Assembly: GCA_010093685.1 (NCBI GenBank)
Contig: MU006220.1
Location: 837,502-901,501 of the forward strand
Source: Ophiobolus disseminans
Taxonomy: Eukaryota; Ascomycota; Dothideomycetes; Pleosporales; Phaeosphaeriaceae
Length of the DNA: 64,000 bases
Direction of reading: 5' to 3'
Shown here piece after piece: positions 55,462-64,000 of this stretch (positions are counted from its first letter, which is position 1; each line of letters starts with the position of its first letter). The notes below the pieces were generated by a model. That model was not told where the DNA came from. It saw only the letters and a program-made list of their open reading frames with translations, and did not search any database. Both the position numbers and the translations under genes were made by a program.

Positions 55462-55901
55462 TATATCGGCCCGAAGGTGGAGTTGACTCTCCAAGGTGAG
55501 CATATACGGTAGCACGGGGAAGCTGGCGACACGATGTGCTTCAGGCAGGAACATCAAACCACAATCGCGCAATTGTGCGCATGTATTTCGACTATAGAAG
55601 TAGGAAACCTGGGGACTGTAAGTCTCCACAGGTGCTGACCCACCAGAGGATTGGTTCTATTCACTCAAACTTGCTCAACGGGACGGCGCCATGCATGATC
55701 CTTCAATGGTATACTTGCAACATCGCTAGCACCCTTCCACCTCTGGTCGGAAGCCAAACTGCTTCTACTTTCGCTTTTGACACTTCAGCAGTCATATGGT
55801 ACGCTTATGTACCATCTGCAATCACACCTGTCAACTCTAGGTGGCAACGTCCCACCAGTGCCGAATCGCCGCCTATAAGTAGCATACCGACAATCCAAAC
55901 G

Positions 55902-56641
55902 ATGCACACAATGTCTGGAATGTCGTCGACTTTCTCGTCCAGTACTCGAGTAACGCTGTGGTTTACAAGCTGGGTAAGAAGCTACAACCCACGAACTAGC
56001 AAAAAAACATTACTGACTCTAACCTACACCGTCAAGACCACTACCACGACGGCGACCTACATCCTATCGCTAGCCCTCATCTTCTCTTTAGGCATCCTCA
56101 GCCGTTTTCTAGGCGCAGTCAAGACCCAATTGGACCGGAGATGGAGCGAGCAACACTTGATGGCGCCCTCGAAAGACGACGAGAAGCCAACTGGGAACAG
56201 CATCCGAGGGCATACGCGGCAATGGAGTCGCGCACTACATGCAAAACCCGTCAGACTAGAAGAGCCAGAGGCACGGGAAACTGAACCTCTCAGCCCAGTT
56301 CCACCGCCAAGCCACGTGGATGAAGAAGACACGAAACGGCAGGTAGAAACCCCTCGTAGCCTCTGGTGGTCCAATACGACATGGAACTTCAAGCGAGACG
56401 CTGTTAGCGCGGTGTTGGAGGCGTTCAGAGCTTTGATCGGATACATACTGTAAGACGACCAAATGACAAGCCGAAAAAGCTGGCTTCGAATTACTAACAA
56501 TAGCGCAGAATGCTAGCGGTCATGACCTACAACACAGGTGTATTCCTTGCTGTGATTGTAAGCGTACTACTAGGAGAGCTAGTCTTTGGCCGATACACAA
56601 GGGGCGCTACGAGCTTGGCTGAGGACGGGTGCCACTCATGA
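55902..56641 (+). CDS. Ctr-family copper transporter
   Basis: About 205 aa in three exons: 55902-55973, 56037-56449 and 56509-56641. The short Met-containing N-terminus (MHTMSGMSSTFSSSTRVTLW) is followed by TM1 (YILSLALIFSLGILSRFLGA). A ~100-residue disordered cytosolic loop leads to TM2 and TM3 (IGYILMLAVMTYNTGVFLAV). The copper-relay MxxxM (MLAVM) is intact in TM2. The TM3 small-residue packing motif reads SVLLG, a Ser in place of the first Gly of GxxxG. It resembles Ctr2/Ctr3-type high-affinity or vacuolar copper importers. It would act as a trimer; plasma-membrane or vacuolar location cannot be decided. Confidence 0.88.
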
Positions 56642-57623
56642 ACCCAGATTGAAGAACCCATTTTCTGTTTAACTGCTTCCAAGAGCTATTTCAACGTCCT
56701 CGAATAATTGTACTTTTGAAAACACTTATCCGAAGCGGAGTGCGATGTTCCTGTCCTGCTCCCTCCTCCACTGTGGCGCACGTGATGGCGCGTTTTCATG
56801 TCGCTAAATTCGGCAAGGTGCGCGTCGTGCTGCCACACCCTCTCCTCCTAAAATATCTTCTCTTTCTTTGACGACTGCTCGCAGCGTCTACCTGAATGCC
56901 ACTGTGGGCCGCATGTGCCTTCAGTGCACATGGAAGGATATCGATGGGAGGGAGAAGTTCTTTCCGCGCTTTCGAGATAGAGTGGGATGTTTGACGCGGC
57001 CTGCATATCCGAAAAAATAGAGCAAGACACGAAAGGTACCGCGAAAATCTTCGAGATGGACGTTGGGCTGACTGTGAGTGCAAATACCTAGGTACACTTA
57101 CGTGTAAGGATTAGACGGTGCGTAGCCCTTTCTATGTCGATATGAAAGCTTATCTTATCCTAAGCGCTAATACACGTTGTTATTTTTCGCTGTAGGGGTA
57201 TAGTGGAGTAAACACATGAACTATGGTACACGCCGTTCTGATCATTTCGTAAGCTCACCCCAGTTTCTGCCATGTTGTTATTACAGTGGCCATGTTGATG
57301 ATGGCAGCAAAGCTAGAGCTTCTACCCCATATTCCCAAGCACACTAAAAATCTGATTCGTGAATGCAGGTACAATACATACCCCACTCCAATACATGGTT
57401 GACTCCAGGCCCGCGCTGGTACCGAACCACCCAACGCCCCATCCCCACCCCCAAATATCCTCCACGCATCCCCCAATCTTCCAAAATCTAACCCTCTCTT
57501 CTTCCCTCTCTCCACACAGTCCTTCAAGAAAAATCTCACCACAAAGTCTTTTCCAACCAATGAAGACACCCTACAACCACACAACCTACATCCCATCTTC
57601 GATGCCCACACCCCTCACCAAAA
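56642..57623. other. Intergenic region
   Basis: About 1 kb with no supported gene. It ends in a C- and CT-rich leader before the next short gene. Confidence 0.5.
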
Positions 57624-58091
57624 ATGCCTTCGTCTCCTTCCTCCCGCCCCCAGAGCCAGGCTAGTTCGACCGCCCCGCCGCGTAAAACGTCTCCACGCTC
57701 GCCGCCCGAGTACGAAATCTCTTTCGTCCCGCGCACAAAGCGGCCACGTACGCCTACATTCGTTCGACAGGCGAGTCTGACTGCATTTAAACCGAAACTC
57801 GTGTTCTACGGCCCGGCACCGAAGCCCCCTGGGAAGCCGTATGCGTGGGCCCCGCTGTTTCCGGAGTGTGTGAGGAGGAGCAGTTGGTGGGTTGTTGAGA
57901 GGGTGAGGGATGTGGTGAGGGGGGAGGAGGATGATGGGTGGGGAAGAGTTGGGATGGGGCCAGGGAGTGTGAGGAGTGAGAGTGTGAAGACGAGGAGCGA
58001 GGAGCGGTGGAGGTTTGATGAGGGGGTTTGGGAAGAGGAGGCGGAGATGGAGAGTGTGGAAGGGAGGATTATGGAGTTGGGGCTAGCATGA
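57624..58091 (+). CDS. Hypothetical protein, 155 aa
   Basis: An intronless frame that I do not recognise. The N-terminal third is Ser/Pro/Arg-rich (PRKTSPRSPPEYEISFVPRT). A more ordered middle follows (ASLTAFKPKLVFYGPAPKPP, YAWAPLFPECVRRSSWWVV). The C-terminus is acidic (RWRFDEGVWEEEAEMESVEG). There is no signal peptide or membrane span. The strong strand-specific codon bias suggests a real gene. Convergent with the DUF7587 gene. Confidence 0.5.
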   Translation: MPSSPSSRPQSQASSTAPPRKTSPRSPPEYEISFVPRTKRPRTPTFVRQASLTAFKPKLVFYGPAPKPPGKPYAWAPLFPECVRRSSWWVVERVRDVVRGEEDDGWGRVGMGPGSVRSESVKTRSEERWRFDEGVWEEEAEMESVEGRIMELGLA

Positions 58092-58256
58092 CAAGAACGC
58101 GAAGATGTTTTTTTCTTTTATCCTTCAACCAGAACGGCTGTGCAAAGCAGCGAGACTCTCGCTTAGCTTGTTGCACGAAGAGAGGATAACCCAAGTAATG
58201 AAATGCAACACCGCAACCTTGTAGAGTAAAGTAGAGCTCCAACCATTTCCACCCTC

Positions 58257-58879
58257 TCAAAACCCACCAATAGCACCCACAATCCTCCATCGCTGATCCG
58301 CGCCCCTCGCAATCGGCGTCTCATCCCGAACCGCCTCCGCCGGAATGCGATACATGACGAGATACTCGCCCCAATGCAACCACTCCTCCATGTACGCGTC
58401 CTTGCCCTCAGCCACCGAACCTCCACCCTCCTTGATCAGATCGGCGGCCCTGAACACGGGTCCGCGAGCAAGGTGTTGCGTATCCACCTTGATGACGAAC
58501 GTATCTTCGTTGAAATTAGTAGCAAAGTGCTTGGCCACGTTCTCCGCATGGGCGAGGTTGTCGTACACGCTGATGAAGGGAGATGAGATGTTGGTCTGTT
58601 GGTTGATATGTGCGAGGCCGAAGCGCGAGAGGCCCGAGGTGTAGTTGACGATTGTGGTCTGGTTCTTTGCGCTGAAGCCGGTGGCGAAGGCGTAGCGGGT
58701 TTGGGATGAGGCGCGGTGTACACGGTAGACCAGAGCTGGGATGGAAGCTGGGGCTGGTGGGGACGGCGGATCGAGAAGGTGGGACAAGTCGGAGGGTAGG
58801 GCGTAGATTGCTGGGTGGGGTGTTAGTGTTAGTGTTGCGCGGATGGGGCGGATGGGGTACAAAGGGGCATACAAGTCAT
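58257..58879 (-). CDS. DUF7587-domain protein
   Basis: The preferred model has a 7-bp first coding exon (58879-58873) and a 62-bp intron (GTATGC to CACCCAG, with CTAAC), giving about 186 aa starting MTSIYALPSDL. A one-exon reading from 58874 (205 aa, MYAPLYPIRP) is the alternative. The body matches the fungal DUF7587 layout: LVYRVHRASSQTRYAFATGF, GLSRFGLAHINQQTNISSPF, ISVYDNLAHAENVAKHF, VIKVDTQHLARGPVFRAADL and WGEYLVMYRIPAEAVRD. This fold is often compared with ADP-ribosyltransferase-like or toxin-like domains in fungi, but no activity is established. No signal peptide. Confidence 0.7.
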
Positions 58880-60422
58880 TTTGGCTGTGTTGATGCAGTA
58901 AAGAGGTTGTCGAAATGTACCAAATCCAAGTCCAGATGATGGAAAGGCTGATATGTGGCGAGAAGGCACAAGGAGGAACAAGAGGAAAGGTAGACTCGAT
59001 AAAACTGTTACAACGACGGATGTGCGAAATGCGGACTTTTACAAGAATGCTGAAGAGACGATGATAGCGGTTTTGCGGTCATCTTGTAGAGTATAAGTAG
59101 TTCCTTCCCCGCAAAGCGGTATATCTATCCATTCAAACGGTGTTGAAATGCTTCTGAATTAGGAGTTTCGCGGCCATGTCGGCTGCCATCCCCGTGCGGA
59201 GAAGGACTCAGTCGACTTGTGGACAAACGCAGGCTACCGGTTAGCAGACAAACGAAAAAAGGAGTCTTCCCTACTTGTAGGCAAATGGTCACTGGCGGTT
59301 GGAGCATAGACCATCTGCGGGTAGCCGTTCCCGAGGACCCTCGTTTGAAATACTGCTACTTATGGTATGATGGCTCATAGCTTCTCATCGATACGTAGGC
59401 AACGATATTCAAGACCCTATCTTCTTCATTATTGCGAGGCTGGATGCATGAAACTGCACCACTCAATCCCTGGATATGCCGGAGATCCAAAAATACGCAT
59501 GCTGTGGGGAACAAACGAAAGGACGAAATTGAAGTTGCAAGGTTCAAGATAGCCAGAGCTATGAGCTCCATATAGACCCAAGAGAGATACTCAAACGACA
59601 ATAAGGCTGGAACGGGGGGGGGGGACCAAAAGCGACGTCATTCCTAGAAAATGTTGAAAAGGGCGCTCAAATGAACCATAGACCGATACATCCAGCCTTA
59701 TCCAATTCTCTGCAGTACATACGCAAAGCGGAGCTCATCGATGCGCATTTCCGCTGCCAGTTGACGCGTCTCTTCCAGTATGCTGGGTAGTACAAGCAAA
59801 CGGAGGCGCGCAGCTGGAGGACCACATCCGCGTAGCATGCTATTCGTCGAATGCACGAAACGTAACTCAAGGATGTCTGATGCCTTGCGAGGACGGAATG
59901 CCTCAGCATGTCCGCGAGACATGTAGCCGGTTCAGCGGGTTGTAGCAGCGGCTCAGAAAAACGGAAGGCCGCATGCTTCAACTTGATAACGACAGCTGTC
60001 ATGTATTGCTCACCGCCACTTATTTCGGTGGAGCCGTCGCTCACCCGATGAGCGTCGAGGAGATGAGATGAGATGAGATGAGATGAGATGGAGAGACTGC
60101 AGGATGTAATTGCAGGTGTGAATGCACCGCATACGTGGATCGGCTTTAGTTCCGCGCTCACACTAAGCCGCTTTGAGCAAGGTTGTCTTTCTCACATCGA
60201 CATCGAAAAGTGTAAATGACGATTACGGGCGCGCAAACAGCGACAAAACGATACCACCGCGACAAACAGTACGTCTCCACCCTGTAATATATATGCGACA
60301 ACTCAATTGACATCTGCAAAGCTCGTGCGGCCTTGCACACCCCGCCTCAAACAAACAACTCCAGCCTTCGAATCCGCACCGAACCCTCTTCCAACCCACC
60401 TCACATAACATTCACATCCGCC
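58880..60422. other. Intergenic region
   Basis: About 1.5 kb without a supported gene. It contains a poly-G run near 59618 and a GAGAT microsatellite near 60058-60090. The last part is the uL30m promoter. Confidence 0.5.
60058..60090. repeat. GAGAT/GATGA pentanucleotide microsatellite
   Basis: About six head-to-tail copies of GAGAT. A simple-sequence repeat, probably length-polymorphic. Confidence 0.85.
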
Positions 60423-60701
60423 ATGTCGTATTTCCGAATAACGCTGATGCGCTCCGGCATTGGTCTACCTCAGAAGACCCAAGGTGTCCTCAAGGCGCTC
60501 GGTCTCCGCAAACGCATGACGACCGTATACTACCCAGTTTCACAGTCAGTCGCTGGCCAGATCTTGAGGATAAAGGAGCTCGTCGATGTCAAGGAGGTGA
60601 GCGCACCGATGACTAAGGAACAAATGCGCGCCTCGAGGCGGCCGGATCCGGGGTACTACATTGAACAGAAGGCTGGGGAGGCGATGTGGGGCTACAAATA
60701 G
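60423..60701 (+). CDS. MRPL33: Mitochondrial large-subunit ribosomal protein uL30m
   Basis: A 92-aa single-exon protein. MSYFRITLMRSGIGLPQKTQ and the continuing VLKALGLRKRMTTVYYPVSQ show the compact uL30 fold: beta strand, G-x-P, and the KTL(K)ALGLRK segment that contacts 23S-type rRNA. SVAGQILRIKELVDVKEV follows. It works in the mitochondrial ribosome; the basic N-terminus acts as targeting and binding region. The C-terminal RRPDPGYYIEQK extension is common in filamentous ascomycetes. Length fits yeast Mrpl33. Confidence 0.93.
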   Translation: MSYFRITLMRSGIGLPQKTQGVLKALGLRKRMTTVYYPVSQSVAGQILRIKELVDVKEVSAPMTKEQMRASRRPDPGYYIEQKAGEAMWGYK

Positions 60702-61085
60702 GCGGTTGCGTGTGAACATACTTCATGCGACTTGTGTATGATACGAGCGAGAAGAGCATGCATTCTTGGGCGTTCATGGCATGCTTTGAGTGGCCTATGT
60801 GAGTAGCATAGGAAGACAGAACGAATTCCACAGAGCCAGCGACCGAGGCTCTTCAATTATAACCATGTCAGTCTTCGCATTTGAAACACCACCTCAAGTT
60901 TACAATGTTGTTTTCTTTCAACCTCCTGCCCGGCGTGGTGGTTGTTTCTGGGTCCAGCCCCGCCATGCCTATTAGTCACATGCTACCCGTGTCTTGGTAT
61001 TCAGCCGCAGCTCGACAACGACTTATCTTGACTCACACGCTCTCTCCATGTTTCGAACCAGTACTTGCTAGCCACATGTTCCAAA
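60702..61085. other. Intergenic region upstream of the HET gene
   Basis: Nearly 0.4 kb with only short frames; it should contain the promoter of the HET-domain gene. Confidence 0.5.
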
Positions 61086-62747
61086 ATGGATTCGACATCG
61101 CAGGCGCCGGACCGGATGTACCTGCCGTTTCGTGGCGTCGAGAACGACACGAGCTTTTACTCAGCCTTGGACCCAACTTCGCAACAAATCCGTTATGTCG
61201 ACCTGCACCCCGGTGCTGAGTCTGATCCTATAGTGTGCTCTTTGGGATATACGACACTGAAGCAAAATGCGAGGAAGCTGATCTCTTACGAGGCCTTGTC
61301 GTATTGTTGGGGAGACATTGACGATCAAGTAACCATTACGCTCCGCCATCCCGCCTATAATACTGCCAACGGAGCATTCAAAGTTCTTCAACAATCAGTC
61401 TCATCTCTACTGAAAAGAGGGCCGTCACCGCAAACAAGGACTGAACTACCTACCTCCGACAATTTCCGCGTCACCCGCAGCCTTCAGGATGCCCTCCTTG
61501 CTTTGCGTCAAGCGCAGCACATGCGGAGGTTATGGGTGGATGCCATTTGCATCAATCAATCGGATCCCAGCGAGAAAACCCATCAAGTTGGACAGATGAG
61601 CCTCATCTACGCCTCAGCAAGTACAGTCACCGTGTGGCTGGGCAGCGCCGATCGAGCTAGCAAGGCTGTATTCAGAGGTCGAGAGATTTTTGACCAGGAA
61701 GCTACAGATCGATCGGGTCAGACTAGAACCCCATACTCAGGGATTCGTATTCCGTCCAACACCTACTTTCATAAAGACGACTGGGGTCGTATCGGTGATG
61801 CCTTTGAGCGGACTGTAGCTGAGGATATACGCATGCATGAACTTCAGAGTGCCGAAATTCCACTCTTATTAAACAGCTTAAACCAGTTCCTCGGTAGGCC
61901 CTGGTTCCAACGCATATGGGTCTATCCTGAGGTAATCCTCGCCAAATGTGACGACAACGACGACCGCCTCGTCACCGTCATGGCCGGAAGTGACGTAATG
62001 CGTTGGAGCACTCTCAATGGATTCATCCGCGCACTGGAAAGGTTTTCAGATTCGAATAGTGCCTTTGCTGTCGCGACTGGCAACAATCTTACTTGGTATC
62101 GGGATTCCTGGTACTGGCCGACCGCAGAACCTCATGCTCGTCAAAGTCTGTCCTTCGTAGAATACTTCGCGCGAACAGTCAACTTCAAAGCAAGCGATCC
62201 GCGCGACAAGTTGTATGCTCTGCTGGCTCTCGCGCAGAACACTCGAGACGCTATGCACTCAGACCCTCGGCTTCAACCAGACTACGAGAAACCAGTCATG
62301 GACGTTATACTGGACCTTGGCAAAGCTGGCATTCAACTACCCCTCCTTATCAATACAGAAGATGCCATAGGCACACCGGAAGAGTCTGGAGACGATACGT
62401 TCAGATTCGGACTGTGGTACTCGACCACCATGTCCAGGACTATTCCAAGAGTGCACTGGCCAGGGTACTTCCCTGGCCAGGATTACGCATTCGAAGGCAC
62501 TAGACTTACATACGTCCGAATAGAAGGGCCCCTCACACAACTGCCCGTGGATCTCGAACACATGCGACAGTGCGCTTACAATACTACGGATGGCAGGGTA
62601 GTTTTTAGTTCTGCCCCTATGAAACATGGGGCCGTAATCGTCCAGTGCGCTGGATCATCAACGCCCTTCATTATGTCTCCCGTGCCCGAGTTCCAAACAC
62701 GGTACGACTATATTGGGCCCTGCTCTTTCGTTCCGAAGACGACTTGA
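61086..62747 (+). CDS. HET-domain (heterokaryon incompatibility-like) protein
   Basis: An intronless protein of 553 aa from the Met at 61086; an in-frame Met exists 21 bp upstream. The HET domain spans ~65-250 with its hallmark blocks: ISYEALSYCWGD (67-78), the RSLQDALLALRQ helix, RRLWVDAICINQSDPSEKTH (~148-167) and LIYASASTVTVWLGSADRAS. A usual downstream block reads RPWFQRIWVYPEV, where the common form has V(V/I)QE. The C-terminal region keeps the VEYFARTVNFKASDPRDKLY segment. The protein ends soon after a short beta-rich tail, shorter than many homologues. HET proteins execute cell death on non-self recognition or in response to stress. The specificity of this one is unknown, and no STAND or NACHT partner gene is nearby. 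Confidence 0.9.
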   Translation: MDSTSQAPDRMYLPFRGVENDTSFYSALDPTSQQIRYVDLHPGAESDPIVCSLGYTTLKQNARKLISYEALSYCWGDIDDQVTITLRHPAYNTANGAFKVLQQSVSSLLKRGPSPQTRTELPTSDNFRVTRSLQDALLALRQAQHMRRLWVDAICINQSDPSEKTHQVGQMSLIYASASTVTVWLGSADRASKAVFRGREIFDQEATDRSGQTRTPYSGIRIPSNTYFHKDDWGRIGDAFERTVAEDIRMHELQSAEIPLLLNSLNQFLGRPWFQRIWVYPEVILAKCDDNDDRLVTVMAGSDVMRWSTLNGFIRALERFSDSNSAFAVATGNNLTWYRDSWYWPTAEPHARQSLSFVEYFARTVNFKASDPRDKLYALLALAQNTRDAMHSDPRLQPDYEKPVMDVILDLGKAGIQLPLLINTEDAIGTPEESGDDTFRFGLWYSTTMSRTIPRVHWPGYFPGQDYAFEGTRLTYVRIEGPLTQLPVDLEHMRQCAYNTTDGRVVFSSAPMKHGAVIVQCAGSSTPFIMSPVPEFQTRYDYIGPCSFVPKTT

Positions 62748-63389
62748 AAGGGCTACTGGGTTAATTCAATAATCGCTTTGTTCCTGACGCATCCTTCTCT
62801 TGCAACTCAAGTCCTCCATTGGAACAAGCCATCGCCCGGGCAAAGTGTAGGAGTGCTGCAAGACACGTAGCTCCTTCAACGATTTGAACGATTTATACAC
62901 CAGGCTTCTACAGATGATCCGACTACATCCAGCGCCCTACGGCGGGCACGCCTATCGAGAAAGAAAAATTCCCAGATATTACACCAAAGCTTCGTCGGGA
63001 CCGACTTCCCCGCAAAAGTACCGCGCTCGTCGTATCGCTCCTCGGGGCGTGTTTCTTTATGCGGAGAAGGGGAAGGACGGCAAGCCTGACAGGTACAAAC
63101 CAAAGGAATGTACAAAATAAGTTCTTCGAGCCTGAAAGACCTTAGACGCATGGAGTCACACAATCACCAAACTCAACCTTCAGCGTGCACATTCCACGAA
63201 CATCACTGAGTCAAATCCATCACAAGACCTACATTTGTCATATCTCACTTGTCAATATCAAAGGCACAGAATCAACAACTACAAATTATTACCTCAGTTT
63301 AGTAGAACTCGGACAAATTCCTACAAATTCCATTACTTGATAACTTTCTCCATACAGTAACATCGCGTCTATTAAACATCACGCCGAGA
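62748..63389. other. Intergenic region
   Basis: About 0.6 kb between two convergent genes. The small frames at 62884-63120 (plus) and 62876-63163 (minus) oppose each other and have no domain. Confidence 0.5.
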
Positions 63390-63845
63390 TCACACCTGCC
63401 CAGCAGCCATATCCCCGCTCTCAAAAACCCGCCTCAACCTCTCCACCGCGCCCTTCGGCAGCGACAATTCCCCACCCGTCGCATTCGCGCGCCTAAGCTT
63501 CTCCTCCGAGACAGGCGAAGACGGGGCCCTGAGATGCGCAGAGGACTGGTAACTACTCGTAGTTTTGGCAGCGTCACTGGAAATTTTGTTGTCAGCGGCT
63601 TGAGTGACCGTCATGTCGGAGGTCTTTACCTTGTCTGCTGGCTTGCGGATACGTCCGGTGGATGCGATTAATTGCGCTGGTCGCTGTCTTGCAATATGAG
63701 GCTCCTGCTCTGTGGGCTTTTTGGTATCGCCTTCGAGCCACTCCCGCATAGCGCGTCGGTGTTGTCTGATTTCGTCCCTGCGGTCCCGCGCGGGTTGCGA
63801 GGAGTGGCCTAGCCGGTTGCCGAATTGTGCGATGTCGAATGGCAT
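63390..63845 (-). CDS. Hypothetical protein, about 151 aa
   Basis: The frame starts at MPFDIAQFGNRLGHSSQPAR; a 19-codon upstream extension in the same frame is possible but looks like leader sequence. It is mostly disordered and polar, with a basic helix (RDRRDEIRQHRRAMREWLEG) and a C-terminal helix (LPKGAVERLRRVFESGDMA). No domain is recognised. Coding bias supports a real gene. Confidence 0.5.
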   Translation of the reverse strand: MPFDIAQFGNRLGHSSQPARDRRDEIRQHRRAMREWLEGDTKKPTEQEPHIARQRPAQLIASTGRIRKPADKVKTSDMTVTQAADNKISSDAAKTTSSYQSSAHLRAPSSPVSEEKLRRANATGGELSLPKGAVERLRRVFESGDMAAGQV

Positions 63846-64000
63846 GTTAGCAGGATGTGTATATGTATGTGGTAGGGAAATCTGGATGATGGGAAGGGGC
63901 ATATGAATCTATGCTTGCTGTTAACATAGTGACACGAACATGTCATTGTGACTACGCTGAAGTTTTCGAGAACGAACAACGTGATCTCATCATTCTCACG

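Larger units (their letters stand above)
53949..55901. other. Repeat-bearing intergenic region between DOCK and copper transporter
   Basis: About 2 kb between the divergent DOCK and Ctr genes. It contains two related MITE-like elements and no convincing gene. A 36-codon frame at about 55238-55348 (MLTKRVAEERRRQFLARLLD) is coding-like but too short to assign and overlaps the second element. Confidence 0.5.

Noticed and set aside
62884..63120. A 78-codon basic frame after the HET gene
   Set aside because: An opposing frame of similar length exists on the other strand and no domain is visible.
1..64000. tRNA genes, CRISPR arrays, operons or riboswitches
   Set aside because: No tRNA with both internal boxes was found by eye. 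The others are not expected in a fungal nuclear genome and no such structure was seen.

Overview
The window is nuclear DNA of a filamentous ascomycete. Its genes carry short (44-180 bp) GT-AG introns with CTAAC-like branch points. Typical fungal families are present: a Zn2Cys6 activator, a HET-domain protein, a fungal rhodopsin-like membrane protein, DUF1996, DUF7587, an RGS protein with a membrane tail, and a dispersed 5S rRNA gene. The mix resembles a Dothideomycete (Pleosporales-like), but that is inference without a database search. I call about 23 protein genes, one 5S rRNA gene, an array of coiled-coil paralogues, one gene remnant and three terminal-inverted-repeat (TIR) elements.

Layout. 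0-3.4 kb: a left-truncated organic-anion MFS transporter and a divergent TauD-type dioxygenase, a plausible uptake-plus-oxidation pair for a sulfonate or related acid. 3.4-7.4 kb: gene-poor DNA with an 865-bp TIR element whose arms differ only by transitions. 7.4-19.8 kb: a rhodopsin-domain membrane protein, a small cysteine-rich secreted protein, an unknown protein, an RGS membrane protein (RAX1-like) and a 926-aa disordered protein with a Cys-rich C-terminal domain. 19.9-23 kb: four related, partly decayed coiled-coil units on the minus strand with a 5S rRNA gene on the plus strand among them. 23-25.6 kb: no recognisable gene. 25.6-30.3 kb: Zn2Cys6 regulator and the SNARE VTI1.

32-43.3 kb is rich in small-molecule metabolism: DUF1996 secreted protein, SDR, P450, Ure2-type GST, an alpha/beta-hydrolase remnant, a DUF1772 membrane protein, a quercetinase-like double cupin and an HSL-type esterase. 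No PKS, NRPS or terpene core gene lies among them, so detoxification or catabolism of plant aromatics fits better than a complete biosynthetic cluster. 43.5-54 kb is conserved housekeeping: RRP12 (ribosome biogenesis) and a 2063-aa DOCK-family GEF, both on the minus strand. 54-56.6 kb: two related TA-flanked MITEs just upstream of a Ctr copper transporter. 57-64 kb: two small unknown proteins, a DUF7587 protein, mitochondrial ribosomal protein uL30m and a HET-domain protein.

Exon boundaries were placed by hand from GT/AG signals, reading frame and family alignment from memory. Coordinates can be off by a base or so, and starts are the most likely rather than proven ones. No novel multi-gene system could be proven. 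The strongest unusual signals are the coiled-coil array with its embedded 5S gene, the MITE pair, the transition-only TIR element and the 32-43 kb enzyme neighbourhood.
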